This document shows positions 25,199 to 34,400 of a DNA stretch of 64,000 nt, one piece after another. Origin of the DNA: Methanofollis sp. UBA420. GTDB lineage: Archaea; Halobacteriota; Methanomicrobia; Methanomicrobiales; Methanofollaceae. The stretch spans positions 124,001-188,000 of the forward strand of contig NZ_DAGX01000007.1 in the NCBI RefSeq assembly GCF_002498315.1, written 5' to 3'. A program made the translations under genes and the position numbers. Numbering within the stretch: the stretch's first letter is position 1; each line of letters starts with the position of its first letter. Under the pieces are notes generated by a model, which was given only the letters and a program-made list of their open reading frames with translations, ran no database searches and was not told the origin of the DNA.

Positions 25199-25538
25199 TC
25201 CCGCACGTTCCCCCTGTATACGTGAAGGGTCTGTACCGCGCTATGAAAGCGTTGTGAAGGGATCAGAATGATTTATATATGAGGCGGCCTTGATGATGCG
25301 CCGCTATTCTTAACAAAATTCTGGATTTCGAGGGATATCTGGCGAAGAAAACAGGTAAGATTCTCCCGGTGGCCAGAAATATATCTCATTGGCAATATTT
25401 TGTGGTCTGAATCGTTGCGAGGCCCGAAGCCAGCATGGAAAAGACGGAAACAGGCGTGCTCTGCCATACCTTCCTCATGTTCGGGATCGGCACCCTCGCG
25501 GATCTGGACGATTTATCCGACGACCAGCGGGGGAGGTC
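25199..25538. other. Intergenic region upstream of the MFS gene
   Basis: Contains a TATA-like element on the minus strand at about 25271-25280 (ATATATAAAT), about 75 nt before the MFS start. The rest holds no ORF with protein-like composition; an AT-rich patch lies near 25370-25405. Confidence 0.5.
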
Positions 25539-26114
25539 TCACACCCCCTCCATCTGCCGTGCCGGGCAGACATTGCAGATGGAGAAGAGCACTTCTTCCT
25601 CCTTCTCCCGGATCGGGCAGTAATAGTTCTCCCCTTTTTTTTCGACGGCAAAGCCGCCGGGGAAGGGCGTGCCGACAGGGTGGCCGGGCCCGCCCTCGAC
25701 AAACATCACAAAGCCCGTCATCAGGTAGTAGAAGAGTGTGTGGTGGGGATTTTTCAGGCCGAAGTCCGTATCCCCGTCTTCCAGACATCCCGGGACGATG
25801 AGGGCGACGAACGCGTCAAAACGTTCCCGGTCGGCAATAGGGCCTTCAAGAGTTGCAAAAGCCCCTGTTCGGTGGCCGAGCATCAGGCGGTGGTAGGCGC
25901 CGAAGAGTTGCGCCTCGAAGTACGGCCGCACCCGGGAGCGGTACGGCTCGGGCAGGCGGTCGACCTCCCTTTTGACCCCCCCGCCGATCTGCTGGAGATC
26001 GAAAAGAGTGTACCGCTCCGCCTCGACGGCGATCGCCTCTGCAAGATCGCCGGGGCTCCTGCACCGGGCAAGGCGGTCGGCAGCTTCATGGATGCGGTCT
26101 TCGGGTTCGGGCAT
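25539..26114 (-). CDS. DUF2115 (UPF0305) family protein
   Basis: 191 aa. The C-terminal half carries the pattern of this methanogen-typical family: FPGGFAVEKKGENYYCPIREKEEEV followed by SICNVCPARQ, with three cysteines that could bind metal. Also HHTLFYYLMTGFVMFVEGGPGHP in the middle. Function is unknown in the family. It begins 14 nt after the stop of the GT2 gene, so probably cotranscribed with it. Confidence 0.8.
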   Translation of the reverse strand: MPEPEDRIHEAADRLARCRSPGDLAEAIAVEAERYTLFDLQQIGGGVKREVDRLPEPYRSRVRPYFEAQLFGAYHRLMLGHRTGAFATLEGPIADRERFDAFVALIVPGCLEDGDTDFGLKNPHHTLFYYLMTGFVMFVEGGPGHPVGTPFPGGFAVEKKGENYYCPIREKEEEVLFSICNVCPARQMEGV

Positions 26115-26127
26115 GGAATTCTCGGGG

Positions 26128-26820
26128 TCATCCCCACCGGATCTTCATGAGACTGACAAACATCTTCCACGAATACGACAATCTGAAGGTCGACCCTTCC
26201 GAGTGCTTCCAGGTGATCGGGTACTCCCTCACCGTATACCCCTTCTTTTCCAGGCGCCAGAGGATCTCAAGGTCTGTCTCAAAGCCCCTCCCCTCGAGGT
26301 CGTCGATGATATCCATGACCGCCTCCCTCGTGAACACCTTCGCACCGCATTGCGTGTCGTTGAAGGGAAGGCCGAAGAGGATGTGCGCAAAGACGATATT
26401 GAATATCCTGCTTATCGCCCTCCGCATAAGGGGCTGTTTGATGGTGATCTTTGATCCCTTCAGTCTCCGCGAACCGATCAACCCGTCTGCTCCGTCCAGG
26501 GCATCGAACATCCCCTTTATCTCGGCAGGTTCGGCCGATTCGTCCGCGTCGGCAAAACCGATCCTCTGTCCGTGAGACGCCCTGAAACCCTCGATGATCG
26601 CGCCTCCCTTCCCCAGGCGCTCCTGATATCGCAGGAGTCTGATCATCGGGTTCTCTTTCGAGACCTCGTCGACGATATCCGCAGTGCGGTCGGCCCCGTC
26701 GCAGACGACGATGATCTCGTGCCCGGAAAAAGCCTGAATAAAAGTAGAGAGAACCGACCTGATCCTGGTCTCTTCGTTATATGCGGGTATGATCACTGAA
26801 TAAAGGTCTTTCTGCCCCAT
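26128..26820 (-). CDS. GT2 glycosyltransferase (dolichyl-phosphate hexose synthase-like)
   Basis: 230 aa, GT-A fold only, no membrane segment. N-terminal YSVIIPAYNEETRIRSVL, nucleotide-binding GKGGAIIEGF, metal-binding FADADESAEP (D-x-D), and PFNDTQCGAKVFTREA, the acceptor-loop motif of dolichyl-phosphate glucose/mannose synthases. Likely charges a polyprenyl phosphate with a hexose for glycosylation. Divergent from the next GT2 gene; a TATA element lies at about 26893-26902. Confidence 0.85.
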   Translation of the reverse strand: MGQKDLYSVIIPAYNEETRIRSVLSTFIQAFSGHEIIVVCDGADRTADIVDEVSKENPMIRLLRYQERLGKGGAIIEGFRASHGQRIGFADADESAEPAEIKGMFDALDGADGLIGSRRLKGSKITIKQPLMRRAISRIFNIVFAHILFGLPFNDTQCGAKVFTREAVMDIIDDLEGRGFETDLEILWRLEKKGYTVREYPITWKHSEGSTFRLSYSWKMFVSLMKIRWG

Positions 26821-27133
26821 GTATGCCTCAATCCGCCCTGTTTCGATGGTGAACGCGAGGACGATCCTTCCTGTCAGATCATCGGCGTAACCCTATATAC
26901 GGTTTCGTATGGAGCGAATCGACACCCGGATTGAAGAAACGGGCCTCTTTTTCACAGACAACCGGCCGCTCTGTCTTCCCCCCTCAGGAGACGATGGCCA
27001 ACACCGCCGCCTGCCCCTCTTTCTCCCGTCGTCAGTCACCCTCTGCCGCCTGCGACACTGTCGTACCCCCCCACTTCCGGCAGGTCTCCGGCGACACTAT
27101 ATAGGGGCAGAATAACCAATGATCTAGATACCC
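26821..27133. promoter_or_regulatory. Divergent promoter region between two GT2 genes
   Basis: No gene seen. Minus-strand TATA CCGTATATAGG at 26893-26902 serves the 26820 start (leader near 50 nt); plus-strand TATA CTATATAGG at 27097-27105 lies about 30 nt before the ATG at 27134, implying an almost leaderless transcript. Confidence 0.5.
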
Positions 27134-28276
27134 ATGGACAGATCTCCTCCGGCGCTTTCTGTGGTCCTTCCGTCCCTGAACGAAGAAGAGACCATCGCCG
27201 ACTGCATCACAAAGATCAGGCAGGTCTTTGCAGACCTCGGCACCGAGGGGGAGATCATCATCGCCGATTCGTCCCGGGACCGGACCCCCGAGATCGCGGC
27301 CTCTCTCGGGGCCATCGTCGTCAGGCCCGAGAAGATGGGCTATGGCAACGCGTATCTTGCCGGCCTCGCACGGGCCCGCGGGACGTACGTCGTCATCGGG
27401 GACGCCGACAACACCTACGACTTTCTCGAAATTCCGCAACTACTGGCGCCGCTGGATGCCGGGGCCGACATGGTGCTCGGCTCGCGTCTCCGGGGGACGA
27501 TCCTCCCGGGCGCCATGCCCGCCCTCCACCGCTATATCGGCAACCCTGTCCTGACCTGGCTCCTGAACCGGGTCTTCCACACCCACATCTCAGACTCCCA
27601 TACGGGCTTTCGTGCGATCCGGCGGGACGCCCTGGAGTGCCTCCACCTGAAGACCGGGGGGATGGAGTTCGCATCCGAGATGATCATCGAGGCGGCGATC
27701 GCCGGACTCCGCATAGAAGAGGTGCCGATCACCTACCACCCCCGCCTCACCCCCTCGAAACTCCAGAGTTTCTCTGACGGCTGGCGGCATGTCAGGTTCA
27801 TGCTCCTCTACCGGCCCGTGCCGTTCCTCGCGGTCCCGGGCCTCTTCTTCGCCTTTTTCGGTCTCTCGCTGATGCTTCTCTTCCTTGTGCGGGGCGATGT
27901 CGAGACCTACCGCTTCCACTCCTTCATCCTTGCGTCCCTGGCCTTCATCGGCGGGCTGGAGGGCATGCTGATGGGGCTCATCATCAGGGTCTTCTCCGTC
28001 GTCCACGGCTACGGGCGGCAGAGTGCGGCCATATCGAGGCTGTTGAACTACAATATCCTGGAGTGGGGGATTGCCGGCGGCAGTCTCATGATGACGGCTG
28101 GCGTCATCGTCGGCCTCGGCATCGTCTACCAGTGGGCCGCCGCGGGTTTCGGTTCTCTCTCCCAGATTGCGAATGCAGTCTGGGCCCTCGCCCTCTTCCT
28201 CGCCGGGATCCAGATCCTCTTTGCGGCGGTCTTCGTCAGCATGATGCTCCTCAAGGCCGATCAAAAAGAGGAGTGA
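27134..28276 (+). CDS. Membrane-tethered GT2 glycosyltransferase (DPM1/AglD-like)
   Basis: 380 aa. Catalytic GT-A domain in residues 1-230: LSVVLPSLNEEETI, IIADSSRDRTPEI, GYGNAYLAGL, IGDADNTYDF (D-x-D) and ISDSHTGFRAIRRDAL. The C-terminal 150 residues contain four or so hydrophobic segments (FLAVPGLFFAFFGLSLMLLFL, SFILASLAFIGGLEGMLMGL, GGSLMMTAGVIVGLGIVY, ALALFLAGIQILFAAVF). Probably transfers a sugar from an NDP-sugar to a polyprenyl-phosphate carrier. Ends 10 nt from the convergent aglB. Confidence 0.87.
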   Translation: MDRSPPALSVVLPSLNEEETIADCITKIRQVFADLGTEGEIIIADSSRDRTPEIAASLGAIVVRPEKMGYGNAYLAGLARARGTYVVIGDADNTYDFLEIPQLLAPLDAGADMVLGSRLRGTILPGAMPALHRYIGNPVLTWLLNRVFHTHISDSHTGFRAIRRDALECLHLKTGGMEFASEMIIEAAIAGLRIEEVPITYHPRLTPSKLQSFSDGWRHVRFMLLYRPVPFLAVPGLFFAFFGLSLMLLFLVRGDVETYRFHSFILASLAFIGGLEGMLMGLIIRVFSVVHGYGRQSAAISRLLNYNILEWGIAGGSLMMTAGVIVGLGIVYQWAAAGFGSLSQIANAVWALALFLAGIQILFAAVFVSMMLLKADQKEE

Positions 28277-28285
28277 CAGGGGATT

Positions 28286-30799
28286 TTACCCGGAGAGGAC
28301 AGCCTCTTCCGTCACCGTGAAGGAGGTGTCTGTCCCGGCGATCCTGTACGGCCCCGTCGCCCTGACGCCGCCGTTCTCGCTTTCGGTGGCGTACGGCAGG
28401 ACAAATGTCCCGTTCACGCTCTGCTGCCTGTAGGTGAATGCACGGCCGCTGTTCGTGACAAGAGGCAGTTCAACGACGCCATCTCCTTTCACGACCGCAC
28501 CCGGTACATGCTCGAAGACCTTGATGCTTGTCGCCACATCTGCCGACGACTCATAGATCAGGCGGTAATGCCCGAGGGCAGGAACCGTGTCGAGAGGCCG
28601 GGCCGGGCTGTCGCTGAGCACGACGGCGCCCTGTCCCGACGGTGCGCTGAGGGCATACACCTCCGCCTTCTCCCTGATCTCGTCCAGCGGTCCGCGGAAC
28701 ACCTGCCTGATCTGGGGGTACCCCCGCGTGGCGAGGGTGCTGTTGTCATACGCGACGCAATAGGCCTCCGACGGTTCGGTCATCGACCCGTCCAGTATCT
28801 GCAGCCTGGTCGCCATCGTGTGATAGTAGGGAGCGTCATAGACCCACGCAATCTTCTGTCCTTCTGTCTGGGCGGCGTTCGGCGGCAGGAAACCGCGTGC
28901 GTACGGGCGCATCCCTGCTCCGGGGTTTATCCAGGACGCGATGGTGGCGAACTTTCCTGTCATGGTCCTGCCGTCGGTGATGATATAGCGTGACCCCGCC
29001 ACCCCGACCGCGTCCTCGGCCTCGTCCTCGGTCGTCGCCATGAAGAAGGTGGCCGCACCGCCCGGGCCGACGACATTGTCCTGGAAGGGGTTGGTGTTGG
29101 GGATACGCCCTGCGAGATAGGTGATCCAGTGGCCGAAGTCCCACCATGCCATGACGCCGTAGGCCTGCTCAGGATACTGGAAAGTCTCCTTCTCATAGAC
29201 CCCGAGGACGTCCACGCCCGGGTCGGGTGTGTGTGTGCCCAGCCATTCCAGGGTCTCCTGCCACTCGTTCGAGACGATGGCGGTGCTCTCTGCATGGCTC
29301 CCGAGCGTGATGTCGTTGCCGGCCGAGGTGACGACGAAGGCGGCGGCAAGGACGATGACAACACTGAGTGTGGCCATCTTTCCATAGGGTGCATCATTCG
29401 TTGCCTTTTTCTTTTTCGAACCTTTGCTTTGCTTTTCGGTCTCCCCGCCCGACAGCCCGCGGAGGTACCCGATCGTCTCCCGCCCGCCGTACTCAACGGC
29501 GGCGGCGATGACGAGCGCCGCAAGCAGGGCAACGACGGCCGAGAGGTAGTACTCGTACCTGATGTGCTGGACCGCGGCCACCAGGATGAGGGCCGACCAG
29601 ACCAGGACGAAGAGGGACTCCGGCCTTGTGCTCTTGAGTGTGCGGTACCCGAGGACCCCGAGGCCGCCGACGAGGAGGATGAGGCCATAGTTCAGGCTCG
29701 TCCAGGCGAGTGCCGCGTTCCAGGGCTCCATCTCCCTGATGAGCGAGGTCTCGTGGACTGTCCCGAAGAAGGTCGTCAGGTTCTGCCAGAACATCCCGGA
29801 CAGTACAGGGTCGACGACGCCGAGGAGAACAATCGACCCGATCCCGAGTGCACCGATCGCCGCGGGGTACTCCCACCTCTTCCCGGCGAGCACGCGGGAA
29901 AGGGCGTACAGGACCGCGGTCGCCGCGATCAGCATCAGGTAGGCGATGGGGTGGGCGACCGAGTAGGTCGTGAAGGAGAGGACGTCTGTCTTGACCCCGA
30001 AGAGCAGCATATACAGGGCCGGGATGCCGAAGGCGACACCGTTGACGAGCAGGAGGTACTCGCCGTGCCGTCCCTCCCCGTGCTCCCGCACGAACTGGAG
30101 GACGGTGAATGCCCCGGCAATGAGGGCGAAGAGGATCATCGTGGGGGCGTTCAGCAGGCCGAGGAGGTACGCGACGCCTGCCGCCGCCGAGAGAAGGAAT
30201 GCGTTCCTGAGGACTGCCCTGTCAGGAGACGGGAAGGAGAGGCCCGAGGCGTACCCCAGTGCCGCGATATAGCAGAGACAGAAGAGCGTGCTGAAGAGCA
30301 CCTCGCTCACGTGGTGGTCGACGAAACCGAAGACCGAACGGTAGTAGAATGCCAGGGATACGAAGGGGATCAGACCGGCGGCGACGATCCCGGTCTTCCA
30401 GGACTCAAGCTGCCGCCCGAGGAGGTATATCACCGGCACCATCGCCGCCGCCATGACGGGCGGGATCCATGCCGCCACATAGACGAAGTCCGGGCGTGCC
30501 GTCGCCCCGGTGAGGACGCACGCGGTCGCGGCGATGAAGGGGAAGAGCGGGCCCCAGCCAATCTCTTTGCCCGTGGGGTAGGCGGTCATCGGGTCGAACC
30601 AGGAGTACAGGGGATAATGGGCAGCCATTGCCTCGATCTGCCTGAGGGTGTACCAGGTGTCCGAGCCGATGACGACGGTCACGCCGTCCCTGACGAGGTA
30701 CGCCGCGGGCAGACTTCGTATCCAGAGGGCGACGAGCATGAATACGAAGAGGAGAGCGATTATGATAGTACGCCGGTTGCGGGCGATATCAAGAGACAT
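28286..30799 (-). CDS. aglB: Oligosaccharyltransferase, AglB/STT3 family
   Basis: 837 aa from the ATG at 30799, about 21 nt from a strong TATA box; the longer frame would start inside the promoter. The N-terminal half has about 13 membrane segments; the first outer loop carries GSDTWYTLRQ with the metal-binding Asp at residue 47, and FGFVDHHVSE follows. The soluble C-terminal half has WWDFGHW (about 552-558), the WWDxGx acceptor-sequon motif, and a DGRTMTGKFATI segment resembling the DK-type motif. Transfers lipid-linked glycans to Asn-X-Ser/Thr of surface proteins. Confidence 0.95.
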   Translation of the reverse strand: MSLDIARNRRTIIIALLFVFMLVALWIRSLPAAYLVRDGVTVVIGSDTWYTLRQIEAMAAHYPLYSWFDPMTAYPTGKEIGWGPLFPFIAATACVLTGATARPDFVYVAAWIPPVMAAAMVPVIYLLGRQLESWKTGIVAAGLIPFVSLAFYYRSVFGFVDHHVSEVLFSTLFCLCYIAALGYASGLSFPSPDRAVLRNAFLLSAAAGVAYLLGLLNAPTMILFALIAGAFTVLQFVREHGEGRHGEYLLLVNGVAFGIPALYMLLFGVKTDVLSFTTYSVAHPIAYLMLIAATAVLYALSRVLAGKRWEYPAAIGALGIGSIVLLGVVDPVLSGMFWQNLTTFFGTVHETSLIREMEPWNAALAWTSLNYGLILLVGGLGVLGYRTLKSTRPESLFVLVWSALILVAAVQHIRYEYYLSAVVALLAALVIAAAVEYGGRETIGYLRGLSGGETEKQSKGSKKKKATNDAPYGKMATLSVVIVLAAAFVVTSAGNDITLGSHAESTAIVSNEWQETLEWLGTHTPDPGVDVLGVYEKETFQYPEQAYGVMAWWDFGHWITYLAGRIPNTNPFQDNVVGPGGAATFFMATTEDEAEDAVGVAGSRYIITDGRTMTGKFATIASWINPGAGMRPYARGFLPPNAAQTEGQKIAWVYDAPYYHTMATRLQILDGSMTEPSEAYCVAYDNSTLATRGYPQIRQVFRGPLDEIREKAEVYALSAPSGQGAVVLSDSPARPLDTVPALGHYRLIYESSADVATSIKVFEHVPGAVVKGDGVVELPLVTNSGRAFTYRQQSVNGTFVLPYATESENGGVRATGPYRIAGTDTSFTVTEEAVLSG

Positions 30800-30820
30800 T
30801 GCTGGATGGTTCTTTTCTTT

Positions 30821-30830
30821 CCTATATAGT
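30821..30830 (-). promoter_or_regulatory. TATA box of aglB
   Basis: ACTATATAGG on the minus strand, ending 21 nt before the aglB ATG, so the message is probably leaderless. Confidence 0.5.
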
Positions 30831-30912
30831 GGTGTTGTCTTCGTCTCCGGCGAATGTCTTTTCACTCCCTGCGGCCCATCACTGCATAAAAGGAATGGAG
30901 TTCCTGCCGTCG

Positions 30913-32034
30913 ATGAAGATCGCCTATGTCTATGATGCCGTCTACCCGTACGTGATGGGGGGTGTCGAGAAGCGGATCCGGGAGGTCTCCACCCGCCTTG
31001 CGGCGCGGGGCCACGAGGTTCACCTCTATGGCATGAAGTTCTGGGACGGTCCCGATACGATCGAGGAGGACGGCGTGGTGCTCCACGGCGTCTGTGCGCC
31101 GGTGCCGCTCTATGCAGGCGGGAGGAGATCTGTTGTGCAGGCCCTCCGCTTCGGGCAGGCGGTCCTCGGCCCCCTCCGTGCCTCTGGAGCCGATCTCATC
31201 GACTGCCAGAACTTTCCGTACTTCTCCTGCATCTCGGCGCGGGCGGCGGCCTCTGCCGGGAAGGTCCCCCTGGTCATCACCTGGCACGAGGTCTGGGGCG
31301 ACTACTGGCAGGAGTACCTCGGCCGGAAGGGCGTCGCCGGGAGGGCGGTCGAGAGGTTCGTTGCGACTCTGCCAGACCGCCACATCGCGGTCTCCCCCTC
31401 CACCGCGTCGGCCCTCGCAGGCCTCGGCGTCAGGGAGGGGGTCGAGGTCGTCCCGAACGGCATCGACCTCGCCCGCATCGCGGCGGTGCCGCCTTCGGCC
31501 GAGGCCACCGACGTCATCTTCGTCGGGAGACTGATCCGGGAGAAGCATGCCGACCTCCTCGTCGATGCCCTGGCCATGGTCAGGGAGGAGGTCCCCGACC
31601 TCAGGGCCGTGATCGTCGGCGACGGCCCGGAGAGGGCCGGGGTGGAGAGGCGGGTGCACGACCTCGGGCTCGCCGGTTCGGTATTCTTCACCGGTTTCCT
31701 CCCCGACTATGTGTCTGTCATCGCCGCGATGAAGGCCTCGAAGGTCTTTGTCCTCCCCTCGACGCGGGAGGGCTTCGGGATCGCGGCCCTGGAGGCGATG
31801 GCCTGCGGCCTCCCCGTGGTGACGGCGGACCACCCCGGCAATGCCGTCCGGGATCTGGTGGAAGAGGGGGTGAACGGTTTTGTCTGCGGGCTCTCGGCGG
31901 GGGAGATCGCGAGGAAGGTGTTATTCACCTTGCAAGAGGGTGCCGATCTGAAAAAGAGTTCCCTGGATATGGCAGGGAGATATGCCTGGGACACCGTCGC
32001 CAGACATCTTGAACAGGTATATAAAAAAACATAG
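30913..32034 (+). CDS. GT4 (GT-B fold) glycosyltransferase
   Basis: 373 aa from the ATG at 30913 (MKIAYVYDAVYPYVMGGVEKRI). An ATG 18 nt upstream is possible, but a TATA-like TGCATAAAA at 30883-30891 favours the downstream leaderless start. The N-terminal domain binds the acceptor; the C-terminal domain has FVGRLIREKHADLLVDAL and the E-x7-E motif in REGFGIAALEAMACGLPVVT. First gene of the 15-kb plus-strand polysaccharide run. Specificity unknown. Confidence 0.88.
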   Translation: MKIAYVYDAVYPYVMGGVEKRIREVSTRLAARGHEVHLYGMKFWDGPDTIEEDGVVLHGVCAPVPLYAGGRRSVVQALRFGQAVLGPLRASGADLIDCQNFPYFSCISARAAASAGKVPLVITWHEVWGDYWQEYLGRKGVAGRAVERFVATLPDRHIAVSPSTASALAGLGVREGVEVVPNGIDLARIAAVPPSAEATDVIFVGRLIREKHADLLVDALAMVREEVPDLRAVIVGDGPERAGVERRVHDLGLAGSVFFTGFLPDYVSVIAAMKASKVFVLPSTREGFGIAALEAMACGLPVVTADHPGNAVRDLVEEGVNGFVCGLSAGEIARKVLFTLQEGADLKKSSLDMAGRYAWDTVARHLEQVYKKT

Positions 32035-32071
32035 ACAATAGGCATGGCATAAACTGCAGGTCAGGGTTTCA

Positions 32072-33301
32072 ATGAAGTGGAATGAAAAGAACGTTCTTAT
32101 CACCGGTATCAGCGGGTTTGCCGGTTCATATCTTGCACGGCACCTGCTGGACGAGGGTGCGAATGTCTATGGCCTGATCCGCCGGCGGGCAGACGGATCG
32201 ATCCCGAAGAATATCGCCGAGAAGGATATTGCGGGTGGGATCCGCTTTATCGAAGGGAACCTCGAGGATATTTCCGGCCTTGCCACCGCCCTCGATGTGG
32301 CCGAGCCCGATGTGGTCTTCCACCTTGCCGCTCAGTCCTATGTCCCGCGTTCGTTCACCCACCCGGTCGAAACGGCGCAGATCAACTCGATCGGCACCAA
32401 TAACCTTCTCGAAGCCATCAGGATGAAGGACTGCGACCCGACCATTGTTTTTGCCGGGTCGTCCGAGGAATACGGGCTGGTCTTCAGCTCTGAGGAGCAG
32501 TACGCACGGGCAGAGGAGAAGTACGGTGCGATCTTCCCGCAGCCGACTGTCCTTCCCGAGGTGCCCATCAAGGAGACGAACCCCCTCAGGCCGATGTCGC
32601 CCTATGCGGTGAGCAAGGTCTATGGCGACCACCTGATGAGGAACTACTTCTACACCTACGGCACGAAGGCCATCGTCTCCCGTGCCTTCAACCACGAGGG
32701 TGCCGGCCGGGGGATCATGTTCGTCACCTCCGTCGTCACCAACCAGGTGGCGAAACTCGTTGCCGGCGAGATCGATCGGGTCACCATCGGCAATGTGAAC
32801 GCCTTCAGGGACTGGTCCCATGTCCGCGATGTCATCAATGGCTACTGCCTCCTTGCAGAAAAAGGAAAGCCGGGAGAGGTCTACAACCAGGGTTCGATGC
32901 GCACGACCTCGGTCCTCTCTTATATCCTCCTCAGCCTTGAGGCGGCAGGGATGCCTGTGGACAGAATCGAGACGTTCAAAGGAGAGAAGTCCGTGGACAA
33001 CCCGACCGGCAGAGACACGGCGGAGATGTTTGGCGTCCGCTTTGACAAGACGAATGTCGACCGGATGCTCCTCGAAGGATCGATCGACTACACTCTCGCC
33101 GACCAGGGGATCACCGCGGTCTGCGGCGGTCGGAAGGTCAGGATCTCCTTTGACGAGGCGCGGTTCAGGCCTGCCGAGGTCCCGATCCTGATGGCCGACA
33201 TCACGAAACTGCAGAAACTCGGCTTTGTCTCGACGTACAGTGTTGGAGATATCGTCAGGGACCAGCTCAACTACTTCATGGACGAGAAGAAGCGGGCATG
33301 A
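32072..33301 (+). CDS. GDP-mannose 4,6-dehydratase-like SDR
   Basis: 409 aa. Rossmann motif LITGISGFAGSYLARHL, then HLAAQSYVPRSFTHPVET (as in Gmd/RmlB), catalytic FAGSSEEYG and YAVSKVYGDHLM (Y-x3-K), and AFNHEGAGRG, a Gmd-type signature. Removes water from an NDP-sugar to give the 4-keto-6-deoxy form, a precursor of 6-deoxyhexoses. It is about 60 residues longer than standard Gmd, with an extended C-terminus. No reductase partner is adjacent, so the final sugar is open. Overlaps the next gene by 4 nt. Confidence 0.8.
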   Translation: MKWNEKNVLITGISGFAGSYLARHLLDEGANVYGLIRRRADGSIPKNIAEKDIAGGIRFIEGNLEDISGLATALDVAEPDVVFHLAAQSYVPRSFTHPVETAQINSIGTNNLLEAIRMKDCDPTIVFAGSSEEYGLVFSSEEQYARAEEKYGAIFPQPTVLPEVPIKETNPLRPMSPYAVSKVYGDHLMRNYFYTYGTKAIVSRAFNHEGAGRGIMFVTSVVTNQVAKLVAGEIDRVTIGNVNAFRDWSHVRDVINGYCLLAEKGKPGEVYNQGSMRTTSVLSYILLSLEAAGMPVDRIETFKGEKSVDNPTGRDTAEMFGVRFDKTNVDRMLLEGSIDYTLADQGITAVCGGRKVRISFDEARFRPAEVPILMADITKLQKLGFVSTYSVGDIVRDQLNYFMDEKKRA

Positions 33302-34392
33302 AGACTGCCATCTTCCATGATTATTTCGGGGCCATCGGCGGCGGGGAGAAGGTCGTCGTCACTCTTGCAGAGGTGCTCGGTGCCGACATCATCACCACCG
33401 ACGTCGATGCCGTCGAGAAGATGGATATGTCTGTCCCGGTCATCAGCCTGGGGAAGACGATAAAATTTCCCCCTTTGAAGCAGATCTCCGCAACACGATC
33501 TTTTTCCTCCTGTGATCTCTCGGATGACTATGATTTTTTTATCTTCACCGGGAACTGGAGCCATTATGCGGCACACTGTCATCACCCGAATCTCTGGTAC
33601 TGTTATACTCCGGTACGGGCATTCTACGATCTGTATGACACCTTCCTCCGGCGGCAGGACCCGGTGACCAGGCAGGCCTTCCGCCTCTGGGCAGGCGTTC
33701 ACCGGAGACTGGACCAGCGGTCGGTTCGGCAGGTCGACCGCATCGTCGCGATCTCGGAGACGACCAGGCAAAGGATCCGTGCCTACCACCAGCGGGAGTC
33801 TGACCTCATCTACCCTCCCGTGGACACCGCGAAGTTCTCCTGCAGGGAGTACGGGGACTTCTGGCTCTCGGTGAACCGCCTGTACCCGGAGAAGCGGATC
33901 GAACTCCAGATCGAGGCATTCCGCCGGATGCCGGAGGAGAGGCTGATCATTGTCGGCGGGTATGCGGCAGGAGATCATGCCGCAACGTACGCCGGCAGGA
34001 TCCAGGACAATCTGCCGCCGAATGTGGAGGTCAGGGGCGAGGTCCCGGAGGCAGACCTGCTCGACCTCTACTCCCGGTGCCGGGGCCTTGTCTGCACCGC
34101 GATGGACGAGGACTTCGGCCTCACGCCGGTCGAGGCGATGGCGAGCGGCAAACCTGTCGTCGCCGTGGACGAAGGGGGCTTTCGGGAGACCGTGACTCCG
34201 GAGACAGGGGTGCTCGTGGAGGCGGACGTGGCGAATATCCGCGACGCCGTCCTTGCCGTCTCGAAAGACCCGGAAGAGTACAGGGAGGCATGCCTGGCGC
34301 GTGCAGCCCTGTTTGACATTTCGCGGTTTTCAACTTCTATCCGGGAGTTGGTTGCCGAATCGCTTATGCAGACAGAAGATAAGAGTACATAA
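33298..34392 (+). CDS. GT4 glycosyltransferase (mannosyltransferase-like)
   Basis: 364 aa, starting with ATGA overlap. N-terminal MKTAIFHDYFGAIGGGEKVV, then WYCYTPVRAFYDLYDTFLRR and VDRIVAISETTRQRIRAYH, similar to WbaZ/MtfA-type mannosyltransferases. The C-terminal nucleotide-binding domain has LYPEKRIELQIEAFRRMPEER and the E-x7-E motif in DEDFGLTPVEAMASGKPVVA. Donor probably a GDP-sugar, given the adjacent Gmd-like gene, but unproven. Confidence 0.87.
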   Translation: MKTAIFHDYFGAIGGGEKVVVTLAEVLGADIITTDVDAVEKMDMSVPVISLGKTIKFPPLKQISATRSFSSCDLSDDYDFFIFTGNWSHYAAHCHHPNLWYCYTPVRAFYDLYDTFLRRQDPVTRQAFRLWAGVHRRLDQRSVRQVDRIVAISETTRQRIRAYHQRESDLIYPPVDTAKFSCREYGDFWLSVNRLYPEKRIELQIEAFRRMPEERLIIVGGYAAGDHAATYAGRIQDNLPPNVEVRGEVPEADLLDLYSRCRGLVCTAMDEDFGLTPVEAMASGKPVVAVDEGGFRETVTPETGVLVEADVANIRDAVLAVSKDPEEYREACLARAALFDISRFSTSIRELVAESLMQTEDKST

Positions 34393-34400
34393 GAGGTTCC

